A DNA stretch of 7,275 nt from Flavobacteriales bacterium (lineage in GTDB: Bacteria; Bacteroidota; Bacteroidia; Flavobacteriales; Flavobacteriaceae). The stretch is taken from contig WGAP01000192.1 in assembly GCA_015494775.1 (NCBI GenBank), positions 1-7,275 of the forward strand, read 5' to 3'. The notes under the pieces are model-generated. The model was not told the DNA's origin. It made no database searches and was given only the letters and a program-made list of their open reading frames with translations. Both the position numbers and the translations under genes were made by a program. Shown piece by piece: positions 1 to 6,181 of the stretch. The first letter of the stretch is position 1, and each line of letters begins with the position of its first letter.

Positions 1-1338
1 AAAAACATCCGTTCCGCCGGCCGAAATAAGGTTAAACACGGCCGGACCCGGATCAAAATCCGTAGTGTCGGCAAAGTTGCCGATGGTGTAAATATTGCCC
101 GCATCATCGGTTTTTAGTGCTTGGCTGTAACCGAAATAGGAACCGCCCCACGAAACGGCCCATTGGAAATTGCCGGCGCTGTCCATTTTTTGGACAAAAA
201 CATCACTGCCTTTGGCCGGGATAAGCGTATAGTTTCCGGGGCCGGGGTCGAAATCCGTGGTGTCGCTAAAAACGCCGTAGGTGTAAACATCGCCAAACCG
301 GTCGATGTCGAGCGCATTGCCTTGATCCCAGTTATCGCCGCCAAAGGATTTGGCCCAGCGGAAGTTTCCCGCGCTGTCCATTTTTTGAACAAAAATATCG
401 TAAAGTCCCACCACACTGAGGTTGTAGGTTCCCGGGCCGGGGTCGAAGTCCACCGTGGCGCCAAAATCGCCCGTGGTGTAAACATTTCCGCCGTCATCGG
501 CTTTTACCGCCCAGGCGTCATCGTAATCCGTTCCGCCTAAAGCCCTTGCCCAAAGGAAATGGCCCGCGCTGTCCAATTTGAGCACATAGGCATCGTAGCC
601 GCCGGCCGATGTCAGATTAAACGTTCCCGCACCGGGGTCGAAATCCGCCGTGCCGTCAAAACTGCCGGCGATATAGATATTTCCCGCAGGGTCGATGTCC
701 AACGACCAGGCATCGATGTAATGCGGCCCGCCGAATGCTTTGGCCCACAGGAAATGGCCGGCACTGTCGGTTTTTTGGACAAAAGCATCATAGCCGCCCG
801 AGGAAATCAGGTTGTAGGTGCCGGGGCCGGGATCAAAGTCCACCGTGTCGCTAAAAATGCCCACGGTGTAAATATTACCCGAACCGTCGATTTTCATGTC
901 GTAAACCCGGTCATCGCCGTGGCCGCCGAAGGAAAAAGCCCACAAAAAACGGCCACTGGCGTCCATTTTTTGGACAAAGATATCCCTGTGGCCTTCCGAA
1001 ACAAGCGGGTGGGTTCCCGGCCCGGGATCCGCATCGAGCGTATCGAGGAAATAACCGGTGGTGTAAACATGCCCCGAGCTGTCGATGTCAATGGCACCGA
1101 GCATATCGTCATTTGCGCCGCCGATGGCCCTGGCCCAAAGGAAATTTCCCGACGGGTCGGTTTTCTGGACAAAAATGTCTTGTTGTCCCGCCGTGCTTAG
1201 GTCATAAGTCCCCGTTCCCGGGTCGAAATCCGCCGTGCCGTAGAAACCGCCGGCAGTGTAGATGTTGCCCGAAGCATCTATGCGCAGGGCATAGCCGTTG
1301 TCATAGTTAGTGCCGCCGAAGGCCTTGGCCCATTCAAA
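1..1338 (-). repeat. Seven in-frame 195-bp coding tandem repeats
   Basis: Direct reading gives units at 1338-1144, 1143-949, 948-754, 753-559, 558-364, 363-169 and 168-1 (last one cut by the edge). Every complete unit is exactly 195 nt, and no indels occur. The most conserved stretches are the codons for DFDPGPGT and for DIFVQKMDSAG; the segment between the GG and the IDxxG motif varies most. The regular phase explains the long antisense reading frames at 121-540 and 559-1200 on the plus strand, which are by-products rather than genes. Confidence 0.9.
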
Positions 1339-1404
1339 GGTTTGGGCGCGCAAAGAGGCAATGGCCATAAGCAAGGCCGCCGTTAACAAACTTGTGGTTT
1401 TCAT
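1..1404 (-). CDS. Secreted SBBP-type beta-propeller repeat protein, N-terminal part (C-terminus beyond window)
   Basis: The minus strand is open from ATG at 1404 to the left edge (468 codons, no stop), so the gene is partial here. Residues 1-20 form a signal peptide (MKTTSLLTAALLMAIASLRA, cleavage likely before QT), so the product is exported. From residue 23 there are seven consecutive 65-residue repeats (23-87, 88-152, 153-217, 218-282, 283-347, 348-412, 413 to the edge). Each has F-x-W-A near its start, a GG turn, an IDxxGNIYTxGxF strand, a DFDPGPGTYNL loop and a DxFVQKxDSAG end. This pattern matches the SBBP/beta-propeller repeat family. In Bacteroidota such proteins are usually large, surface-exposed or secreted, and often end in a type IX secretion sorting domain, which would lie outside this window. 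The Asp-rich DxDPGPGT loop could bind a metal, but that is inference. The biological role is unknown. The start is chosen because it gives the signal peptide. Repeat identity is high but not total. Confidence 0.88.
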   Translation of the reverse strand, partial: MKTTSLLTAALLMAIASLRAQTFEWAKAFGGTNYDNGYALRIDASGNIYTAGGFYGTADFDPGTGTYDLSTAGQQDIFVQKTDPSGNFLWARAIGGANDDMLGAIDIDSSGHVYTTGYFLDTLDADPGPGTHPLVSEGHRDIFVQKMDASGRFLWAFSFGGHGDDRVYDMKIDGSGNIYTVGIFSDTVDFDPGPGTYNLISSGGYDAFVQKTDSAGHFLWAKAFGGPHYIDAWSLDIDPAGNIYIAGSFDGTADFDPGAGTFNLTSAGGYDAYVLKLDSAGHFLWARALGGTDYDDAWAVKADDGGNVYTTGDFGATVDFDPGPGTYNLSVVGLYDIFVQKMDSAGNFRWAKSFGGDNWDQGNALDIDRFGDVYTYGVFSDTTDFDPGPGNYTLIPAKGSDVFVQKMDSAGNFQWAVSWGGSYFGYSQALKTDDAGNIYTIGNFADTTDFDPGPAVFNLISAGGTDVF

Positions 1405-1482
1405 AGCTGTTATGATTTTCGATGAATATTTCGGGCATGGAATAATGAGCTTGATTAGGTATGAATCTGAAAATAATATTTA

Positions 1483-1495
1483 ATTGATAATCAAT
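1483..1495. promoter_or_regulatory. Possible operator: 13-bp palindrome
   Basis: ATTGATAATCAAT is a perfect inverted repeat with 6-bp arms (1483-1488 and 1490-1495) around a central A. It lies about 80 bp upstream of the repeat-protein start. Its form suits a dimeric regulator, and the sequence is loosely like Fur-type boxes, but in such AT-rich DNA a chance palindrome of this size is quite possible. No regulator is identified. Confidence 0.25.
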
Positions 1496-1521
1496 CATTT
1501 GTAATAAAGGATTCTTGTATA

Positions 1522-1560
1522 TGCAAATTATAAAATATTTTTGTTTTTATTGCAAATTAT
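1522..1560 (-). repeat. 10-bp direct repeat, possible -7-like elements for the repeat-protein gene
   Basis: TGCAAATTAT occurs at 1522-1531 and again at 1551-1560, start-to-start 29 bp. On the minus strand each reads ATAATTTGCA, which contains the TTTG half of the Bacteroidota -7 element but with AT instead of TA at the right spacing. Either copy could mark a weak promoter for the gene starting at 1404, giving a leader over 100 nt, or a regulator site. This is inference only. Confidence 0.25.
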
Positions 1561-1689
1561 CATCAATAAAAATGGATTTTTTGGGTAAAAATTTTTTATT
1601 TAAATTCATTTGATTGGGGAAAAAATAATTTTGTTGCCATAATATTTGATGTTGATTATCACGGCTTTTTACCACCCGCAAAAATGCCC

Positions 1690-1697
1690 TATCTTTG
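1690..1697 (+). promoter_or_regulatory. Bacteroidota-type -7 promoter element for transketolase gene
   Basis: TATCTTTG matches the TAnnTTTG -7 consensus of the Bacteroidota primary sigma factor exactly. The expected -33 position, 19 bp upstream, holds only TTTT (1667-1670), a weak match. Transcription would begin about 5-8 nt downstream, near 1703-1705. That leaves a leader of about 15 nt before the ATG at 1719 and favours that start over the in-frame TTG at 1710. Confidence 0.65.
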
Positions 1698-1718
1698 TAG
1701 GACAAATCTTTGCCGGAT

Positions 1719-2576
1719 ATGCAGACAAAAACCGATATTTTCCATCAATTGCCTTCGCAAATACGCCGCGATATTGTCCGTATGGTTCATGATGCGCATT
1801 CGGGTCATCCGGGAGGTTCGTTGGGCACGGTGGAATTTTTTACGGCCATGTTTTTTAAAATTCTGCGCGATATCGACCCCGATAACTTCGATGCCCGCAA
1901 TTCCACGGGCGAGGATGTGTTTATCCTGTCCAACGGCCACATTACGCCGGTGTATTATTCGGTTTTGGCCCGACGCGGTTATTTTCCCGTCGATTGGTTG
2001 AAGGGTTTTCGACGCTTGGGTTCGCCCTTGCAAGGCCATCCGTCGGTGCACGACGGATTGCCGGGCGTGCGCATTGCTTCGGGTTCACTGGGTCAGGGAT
2101 TGTCGGTGGCCTTGGGTGTTGCACAAGGAAAAAAATTGAACAACGACCCGCATTTGGTTTTTACGCTTCACGGCGACGGTGAATTACAAGAAGGCCAAAT
2201 CTGGGAAGCCGTGCTGTATGCCGGTGCCAAGCATATTGATAATCTAGTGGCCACGGTGGATTATAACAATGCCCAAATTGACGGGCCGGTGGACAAAGTG
2301 TTGAGTTTGGGCGATTTGGAAGCTAAATTCGCGGCCTTCGGTTGGCAAGTGATGCACATTCGCCAAGGCAATGATTTGGATGCCGTAACGGCCGGCCTGG
2401 GACAGGCACGTCGTTTAACCGGACGCGGTAAACCCGTGGCCGTGATTATGCACACACAAATGGGCTGGGGCGTGGACTTTATGCAAGGCGATTACCGCTG
2501 GCACGGTAAGCCGCTCAACGATGAACAACTCCAACAAGCCCTGGCACAATTACCCGAAACTCTGGGCGATTATTAA
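1719..2576 (+). CDS. Transketolase, N-terminal (thiamine diphosphate-binding) subunit
   Basis: The 285-residue product matches the N-terminal half of transketolase (EC 2.2.1.1). That cytosolic enzyme moves two-carbon units between sugar phosphates in the non-oxidative pentose phosphate pathway. The SGHPGG motif is at 28-33, SNGH at 71-74 and QGHP at 105-108. A thiamine diphosphate/Mg motif runs from GDGE (152-155) to YNN (182-184), and WHGKPL (261-266) supplies the histidine usually found at the end of this domain. All expected N-terminal histidines are therefore present. The protein ends just after this domain, the normal end of a split subunit, so it is not a truncation. The catalytic partner carrying the pyrimidine-binding domain is normally encoded next door but is not in this window. 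ATG 1719 is chosen over TTG 1710, which would add only MPD and sit too close to the inferred transcription start. The M23 peptidase gene follows after 9 nt, probably in the same transcript. Confidence 0.93.
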   Translation: MQTKTDIFHQLPSQIRRDIVRMVHDAHSGHPGGSLGTVEFFTAMFFKILRDIDPDNFDARNSTGEDVFILSNGHITPVYYSVLARRGYFPVDWLKGFRRLGSPLQGHPSVHDGLPGVRIASGSLGQGLSVALGVAQGKKLNNDPHLVFTLHGDGELQEGQIWEAVLYAGAKHIDNLVATVDYNNAQIDGPVDKVLSLGDLEAKFAAFGWQVMHIRQGNDLDAVTAGLGQARRLTGRGKPVAVIMHTQMGWGVDFMQGDYRWHGKPLNDEQLQQALAQLPETLGDY

Positions 2577-2585
2577 TTTCCTGTT

Positions 2586-3455
2586 ATGGGTAAGCAAGAA
2601 GCCGGAAAAAAACGTTCGTTTTTCAAAAAACTCACCGATACCTATCGCCTGCTGATTATCGATGAGGATACCTTTGAACATAAACTCGATTTTTCGCTTT
2701 CGCGGCTTAATGTGTTTGCCGTTACGGGTTTTTTGGCCTTGATGCTTATTGTAGGCACGGTGTTTTTGGTGGCCTACACACCGCTGCGCGAATACATTCC
2801 GGGTTATCCGTCGTCGGAATTGCGAAAAAAGGTTTATCAATTGGAATTGTTCAAGGACAGTTTGCGCCGCGAAGTGCGGATGCGCGACCGTTATATCGAT
2901 GCCCTGCGCCGGGTGATGACCGGTGAGATTACGCCCGAAGAACTTTCGCGCAAGGCCCTGTCGGACAGTATTGCCGCGGTGGACACCGCCGCTTTGAAGC
3001 CATCGCACGAAGACTCTTTGCTTCGCAAAGAAGTGGAGCGCAAAGAGGCCTTCCGGGTAACCGGAAACAAAGAGGGACGGCTGCATTTTATTCCGCCGGT
3101 GCGCGGATTGATTTCACGCCGGTTTGACCCTTCGGCGGGTCATTTGGGTGTGGATATTGTTTTGCCCAAGAATACACCGGTCAAAGCCATTGCCGCCGGA
3201 CGTGTTTTATTTACCGGTTGGACGCCCGACAACGGCAATGTGATTGTGTTGATGCATTCACAAAATTTTGTTTCGGTTTACAAACACAATCAAAAATTGC
3301 TCAAACACACGGGTCAAACGGTCGAAGCCGGCGAAGTGATTGCCCGGGCCGGAAATACGGGCGAAAATTCCACCGGACCGCATTTGCATTTCGAACTTTG
3401 GCATAACAACCGGCCGGTCAATCCCGAACTCTATATGCCTTTGACCAAACCCTAA
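2586..3455 (+). CDS. Membrane-anchored M23 family zinc metallopeptidase
   Basis: The product has 289 residues. It begins with a basic cytoplasmic stretch (1-42), then one transmembrane helix (about 43-64), a short charged, probably coiled-coil region (about 78-110), a linker, and a C-terminal LytM/M23 domain (about 166-285). The zinc ligands are visible as HLGVD (H186, D190) and the second histidine of GPHLHFE (H268). H234 (YKHN) and H266 fill the catalytic histidine positions, so the domain looks active rather than a degenerate activator. M23 enzymes cut peptide cross-links in peptidoglycan; the topology places the domain in the periplasm, suggesting a role in wall growth or division. Its exact substrate is unknown. 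The ATG follows the transketolase stop by 9 nt, suggesting co-transcription, though the functions are unrelated. The stop overlaps the convergent DUF4476 gene. Confidence 0.92.
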   Translation: MGKQEAGKKRSFFKKLTDTYRLLIIDEDTFEHKLDFSLSRLNVFAVTGFLALMLIVGTVFLVAYTPLREYIPGYPSSELRKKVYQLELFKDSLRREVRMRDRYIDALRRVMTGEITPEELSRKALSDSIAAVDTAALKPSHEDSLLRKEVERKEAFRVTGNKEGRLHFIPPVRGLISRRFDPSAGHLGVDIVLPKNTPVKAIAAGRVLFTGWTPDNGNVIVLMHSQNFVSVYKHNQKLLKHTGQTVEAGEVIARAGNTGENSTGPHLHFELWHNNRPVNPELYMPLTKP

Positions 3456-4141
3456 GGCAGTTCCGTTTCCAAATACCGCATCAATTTTCGCCGGTTGTCG
3501 GCAAAGCTAAAAGCATCCAGGACCACCGTATAATTTTCCGGGTCGTAAACGTAGCGGTAGGCATAACGCGCCAATGCCAGCCGTTGGTCGTCGAAGCTGA
3601 AAAGCTGTAAGATATGCAGGATTTGACGCGAAGTAAAACAGCGATGACGCACCAACCAACGGGCCATTTGCAGGCGTTCGTCGTCGAAAGCTTTATGGCG
3701 GATTTGTTGAAGTAGGTGTGCAAAGCTTGTAGGCGAAACGGGCCTGCGACAGGCCGTGGCATCGGCAGTGCCCGCATTGTTCCAATCATAAGAAAGCTCT
3801 GGCGTGCAAACGGCCGGATTTCCGGCGGGATAAACATCCACAACCTGTAAGAAACCGGCAGGTTCGATGCGATAAACAATTTCGCTTGCCGGCGGCACAT
3901 AAACCGTTTTTTCTATCCTTCGGCCACCGGGCAAATGAACGCCCAAGCGATAAAAATCATCCGTCAGTCCGGCAATGCGTATGCGCGCTTGCGGCCGGCG
4001 GTTGACCGGATGTCCGTTAATGCTTACAAACACGGGAATTTTGTTACGCGAAAAAACCACCAAAGCCCGTCCGGTGGCATATTGTGCGCGGGCGGGAGCC
4101 GTCAGCAATGCGAGTAACAGCAAAAGAACAGCGCGTTTCAT
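3452..4141 (-). CDS. Secreted DUF4476 domain protein
   Basis: The product has 229 residues. A signal peptide covers 1-19 (ends APARA, then QY). Residues about 22-95 look like a beta-rich domain, with alternating hydrophobic strands such as ALVVFSRNKIPVFVSINGHPV, loosely like PEGA-type folds. The C-terminal 90 residues (140-229) match DUF4476: repeated FDDxRLxxAR units (FDDERLQMAR, FDDQRLALAR), a TSRQI step and a PENYTVVLDAF segment, which suggests an alpha-helical repeat. DUF4476 proteins are common in Bacteroidota, and I know of no established function. Two cysteines (C112, C129) lie in the linker and one (C169) in the DUF. The stop codon lies inside the stop region of the convergent peptidase gene (shared bases 3452-3455). 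The start at 4141 is supported by the signal peptide. Confidence 0.85.
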   Translation of the reverse strand: MKRAVLLLLLALLTAPARAQYATGRALVVFSRNKIPVFVSINGHPVNRRPQARIRIAGLTDDFYRLGVHLPGGRRIEKTVYVPPASEIVYRIEPAGFLQVVDVYPAGNPAVCTPELSYDWNNAGTADATACRRPVSPTSFAHLLQQIRHKAFDDERLQMARWLVRHRCFTSRQILHILQLFSFDDQRLALARYAYRYVYDPENYTVVLDAFSFADNRRKLMRYLETELP

Positions 4142-4177
4142 TGCTTATCGTTTACCTGAACAATCCAAAGCCCGTGC

Positions 4178-4185
4178 CAAAGTGA
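4178..4185 (-). promoter_or_regulatory. Possible -7 element for the DUF4476 gene
   Basis: On the minus strand this reads TCACTTTG, seven of eight positions of TAnnTTTG counting the free ones. It would start transcription about 30 nt before the ATG at 4141. No convincing -33 TTTG is seen at the right distance. Confidence 0.35.
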
Positions 4186-4204
4186 TATTTTATCGGAAAA
4201 ATCG

Positions 4205-4211
4205 TAATTTG
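4205..4211 (+). promoter_or_regulatory. Possible weak -7 element for the pRiA4b ORF-3-like gene
   Basis: TAATTTG resembles TAnnTTTG with one spacer base missing. It lies 17 nt before the ATG at 4229, a typical place for a short Bacteroidota leader. No clear -33 element is present, so this stays a weak candidate inside the 87-bp divergent gap. Confidence 0.25.
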
Positions 4212-4228
4212 CAAGTAAAATCAACACG

Positions 4229-4747
4229 ATGATTTACCGCATCCGAGCAACGGCCGCCACCGGTGGCGAACAAGTGTTTCGCGATTTGGAAGTAAGCGAT
4301 GAAAATTCGCTTGAAGACCTGCACAATATTATCCAACAATCCTTCGGATTGGCCGGAAACGAATTGGCATCCTTCTACACCACCGACGAGGAATTGAACC
4401 TTATCGACGAAATTCCGCTCTTTGCCATGGACGAAGGCCTGCGCACACACACCATGGCCGACACTTTGCTCAAAGATGTGCTCAACCGTGAGCAACCCAA
4501 GCTGATCTATGTGTATGATTATTTGAATATGTGGCAATTCCTTATCGAATTGTTGGAAGAAGGCCCCGAAGCGCCGGGTGCAGGTTATCCGCGTTTGGTG
4601 TATAGCTACGGCCAATTGCCCGAGCAACCGCCCGAACCCGAATTCGATATTGAAAATCTCAACGAGGATTTTGACGGCGGCGGACACGAATGGGACGAAG
4701 ATAATCCTTTCGGAGATTTCTACGATACGAACGACGATGAATGGTAG
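4229..4747 (+). CDS. Plasmid pRiA4b ORF-3-like family protein, acidic C-terminus
   Basis: The product has 172 residues and no signal peptide or membrane segment, so it is probably cytoplasmic. The start MIYRIRAT, the LEDLHNIIQQSFGL helix (28-41), the FYTTDEEL strand (49-56), and KLIYVYDYLNMWQFLIEL (91-108) match the short Bacteroidota version of the pRiA4b ORF-3-like family. The last segment corresponds to the YDFGDxW-type motif of that family. Members occur on plasmids and near insertion elements but also as ordinary chromosomal genes, and no function is established. From about residue 131 the tail is extremely acidic (PEQPPEPEFD, NEDFDGGG, DEDNPF, DTNDDEW) and probably disordered. There is no transposase or other mobile-element gene nearby. 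It is convergent with rmuC, 30 nt between stops, with no obvious terminator hairpin in that gap. Confidence 0.8.
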   Translation: MIYRIRATAATGGEQVFRDLEVSDENSLEDLHNIIQQSFGLAGNELASFYTTDEELNLIDEIPLFAMDEGLRTHTMADTLLKDVLNREQPKLIYVYDYLNMWQFLIELLEEGPEAPGAGYPRLVYSYGQLPEQPPEPEFDIENLNEDFDGGGHEWDEDNPFGDFYDTNDDEW

Positions 4748-4777
4748 GCGGATTTAGGCAATTATTTATCCCACATT

Positions 4778-6181
4778 TTAATCTTCGTCTTCTTCCCTCG
4801 ACCGGCTTTCCAATGCCGGATTGATTTGTTTTTTGGGCGAAAGTCCCAATTTACGCATCCGTTCCACTTTGCGTATCAGGTTATCCTTGCCCGTGCTGAG
4901 TTTGTTCATCGAGCTTTCGTAGGTCTTTTGGGCGTTTTGGAGTTGGCGTCCCAATTGAATCAAATCTTCGGTAAAGCCCGTAAATTTTTCGTATAATGAA
5001 GTGGCCTGACGCAGTATTTCCTGCACATTGCGTTGGCGGTATTCGTTTTTCCACATATTGTCAATCATTTTGAGCAAGGCCAAAAGCGTGGTGGGCGTGG
5101 TCATCACCACGTTGCGGCGCAGGGCTTCGTCATACAAATCGGGTTGGCTGCGCAGGGCGGCGGCAAAGGCGGGTTCCACCGGAATAAACATCAGCGTAAA
5201 ATCCGGCGTGCGGCCTTGGAGTTCGTCCAGGCGATGATATTCTTTGCGGGCCAATTCGTCGATGTGTTTGCGCACCGATAGCAGATGGGCTTTGAGGGCG
5301 GTTTCGCGTTCGGCTTCATCTTCGGCATTGATATATTGTTCGTAAGCTTTGAGCGAAACCTTGGCGTCGATAATCGCGGCTTTGTTCTCGGGCAGAAAGA
5401 CGATGACATCGGGACGCAAACGTTGGCGGCTTTCGTGTTCAACCGCCTGAAAACTTTGTTGGGTGATATATTCGCGTCCCTTTTCGAGGCCTGATTTTTC
5501 GAGGATACTTTCCAAGATGGCTTCGCCCCAAATACCTTGGGTTTTGGTATCGCCTTTGAGGGCGCGGGTCAGGTTTTGGGCTTCGCGGGTGATTTGCAGG
5601 TTGAGTTCTTTCAGGTTTTTGATTTGCTCCATCAACGAAGCGGTTCGTTTGAGATTTTCGCGGTCGGTTTGTTCCACCTTGGTTTTAAACTTCTGTAAGT
5701 CTTCTTTGAAGGGCCGGATAATCTCGTCGATTTTTTGGCGGTTGTGTTCGGTGAATTTGCGCGAAGTTTCTTCCAGGATTTGACGGGCCAGGTTTTCCAG
5801 TTTTTCCGACAGGTATTTTTCGCGTTGGGCGAATTCGTTTTGCAGGCGTTCCAGGTCGGTTTGCCAACGGCGGCGTTCTTCGTCCCATTGTTCACTGCGC
5901 AATTGCATGGCTTGACCCAGCCGTTGGATTTCGGCATCCTTGGCGGCCAGGGCTTCCACCTGTTGTTTTTCCAATTGGTGGATACGGGCTTCGCGTTCTT
6001 GCAGTCCGGATTGAAGTTCGGTCGTTTGTTTTTCCATTTCGCCGAGCCGTTCTTCTAAATGCCGGTTACGGCCTTCCAATTGTCCCAAATGCTTTCCGGC
6101 CACCGAACGGGACACAAAAAAGCCCAGCACGGCCCCCGTCAGAAACGCTACAACAAGGTATAGAATAAGCATTCCACTCAT
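4778..6181 (-). CDS. rmuC: DNA recombination protein RmuC
   Basis: The product has 467 residues. It starts with one transmembrane helix (about 4-23), then a long charged coiled coil (about 30-200), then the RmuC domain (about 205-450). The GIWGE motif is at 216-220. The predicted PD-(D/E)xK nuclease-like core includes RPDVIVFLPE (256-265, D258) and IDAKVS (271-276, D272, K274). MFIPVEPAF (331-339) is another family signature. In E. coli, RmuC limits rearrangement at short inverted repeats; its biochemical activity is inferred from the fold. The membrane helix suggests it is tethered to the inner membrane. The C-terminal tail (SREEDED) is acidic. The ATG overlaps the stop of the upstream ABC ATPase gene as ATGA, so translation is probably coupled. 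Length and domain order fit a complete gene. Confidence 0.94.
   Translation of the reverse strand: MSGMLILYLVVAFLTGAVLGFFVSRSVAGKHLGQLEGRNRHLEERLGEMEKQTTELQSGLQEREARIHQLEKQQVEALAAKDAEIQRLGQAMQLRSEQWDEERRRWQTDLERLQNEFAQREKYLSEKLENLARQILEETSRKFTEHNRQKIDEIIRPFKEDLQKFKTKVEQTDRENLKRTASLMEQIKNLKELNLQITREAQNLTRALKGDTKTQGIWGEAILESILEKSGLEKGREYITQQSFQAVEHESRQRLRPDVIVFLPENKAAIIDAKVSLKAYEQYINAEDEAERETALKAHLLSVRKHIDELARKEYHRLDELQGRTPDFTLMFIPVEPAFAAALRSQPDLYDEALRRNVVMTTPTTLLALLKMIDNMWKNEYRQRNVQEILRQATSLYEKFTGFTEDLIQLGRQLQNAQKTYESSMNKLSTGKDNLIRKVERMRKLGLSPKKQINPALESRSREEDED

Larger units (their letters stand above)
1405..1718. other. AT-rich divergent intergenic region
   Basis: This gap of about 310 bp lies between the outward-reading repeat-protein and transketolase genes. 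It is strikingly AT-rich, with many A and T runs at roughly 1440-1660, against about 50% GC in the flanking genes. No ORF with plausible coding character and no tRNA-like fold was seen. It must hold the promoters of both genes. The plus-strand promoter is visible near its right end; the minus-strand promoter is not clear. It also contains a short palindrome and a 10-bp direct repeat, listed separately. Confidence 0.75.

Noticed and set aside
121..540. Long plus-strand reading frame opposite the repeat protein
   Set aside because: It is antisense to the 195-nt repeats. The repeat length is a multiple of three, so an absence of stops carries through several units. It has no recognisable domain and the minus-strand frame clearly codes.
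559..1200. 213-codon plus-strand reading frame opposite the repeat protein
   Set aside because: Same cause: its translation repeats with the same 65-residue period and is a shadow of the minus-strand gene.
1..1338. CRISPR-like array, because of regular repeats
   Set aside because: The period is 195 nt, the units are in-frame coding sequence with graded conservation, and there are no short identical repeats separated by unique spacers.
2550..3086. 178-codon minus-strand frame over the M23 peptidase gene
   Set aside because: The plus-strand frame has a full M23 active site; the antisense frame matches nothing and overlaps it entirely.
4229..4747. Possible insertion-element passenger gene, because the family name comes from a plasmid
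   Set aside because: No transposase, terminal inverted repeat or target duplication is seen around it; chromosomal copies of this family are ordinary in Bacteroidota.
4748..4777. Terminator between the convergent pRiA4b ORF-3-like and rmuC genes
   Set aside because: The 30-nt gap has no GC-rich inverted repeat followed by a T run.
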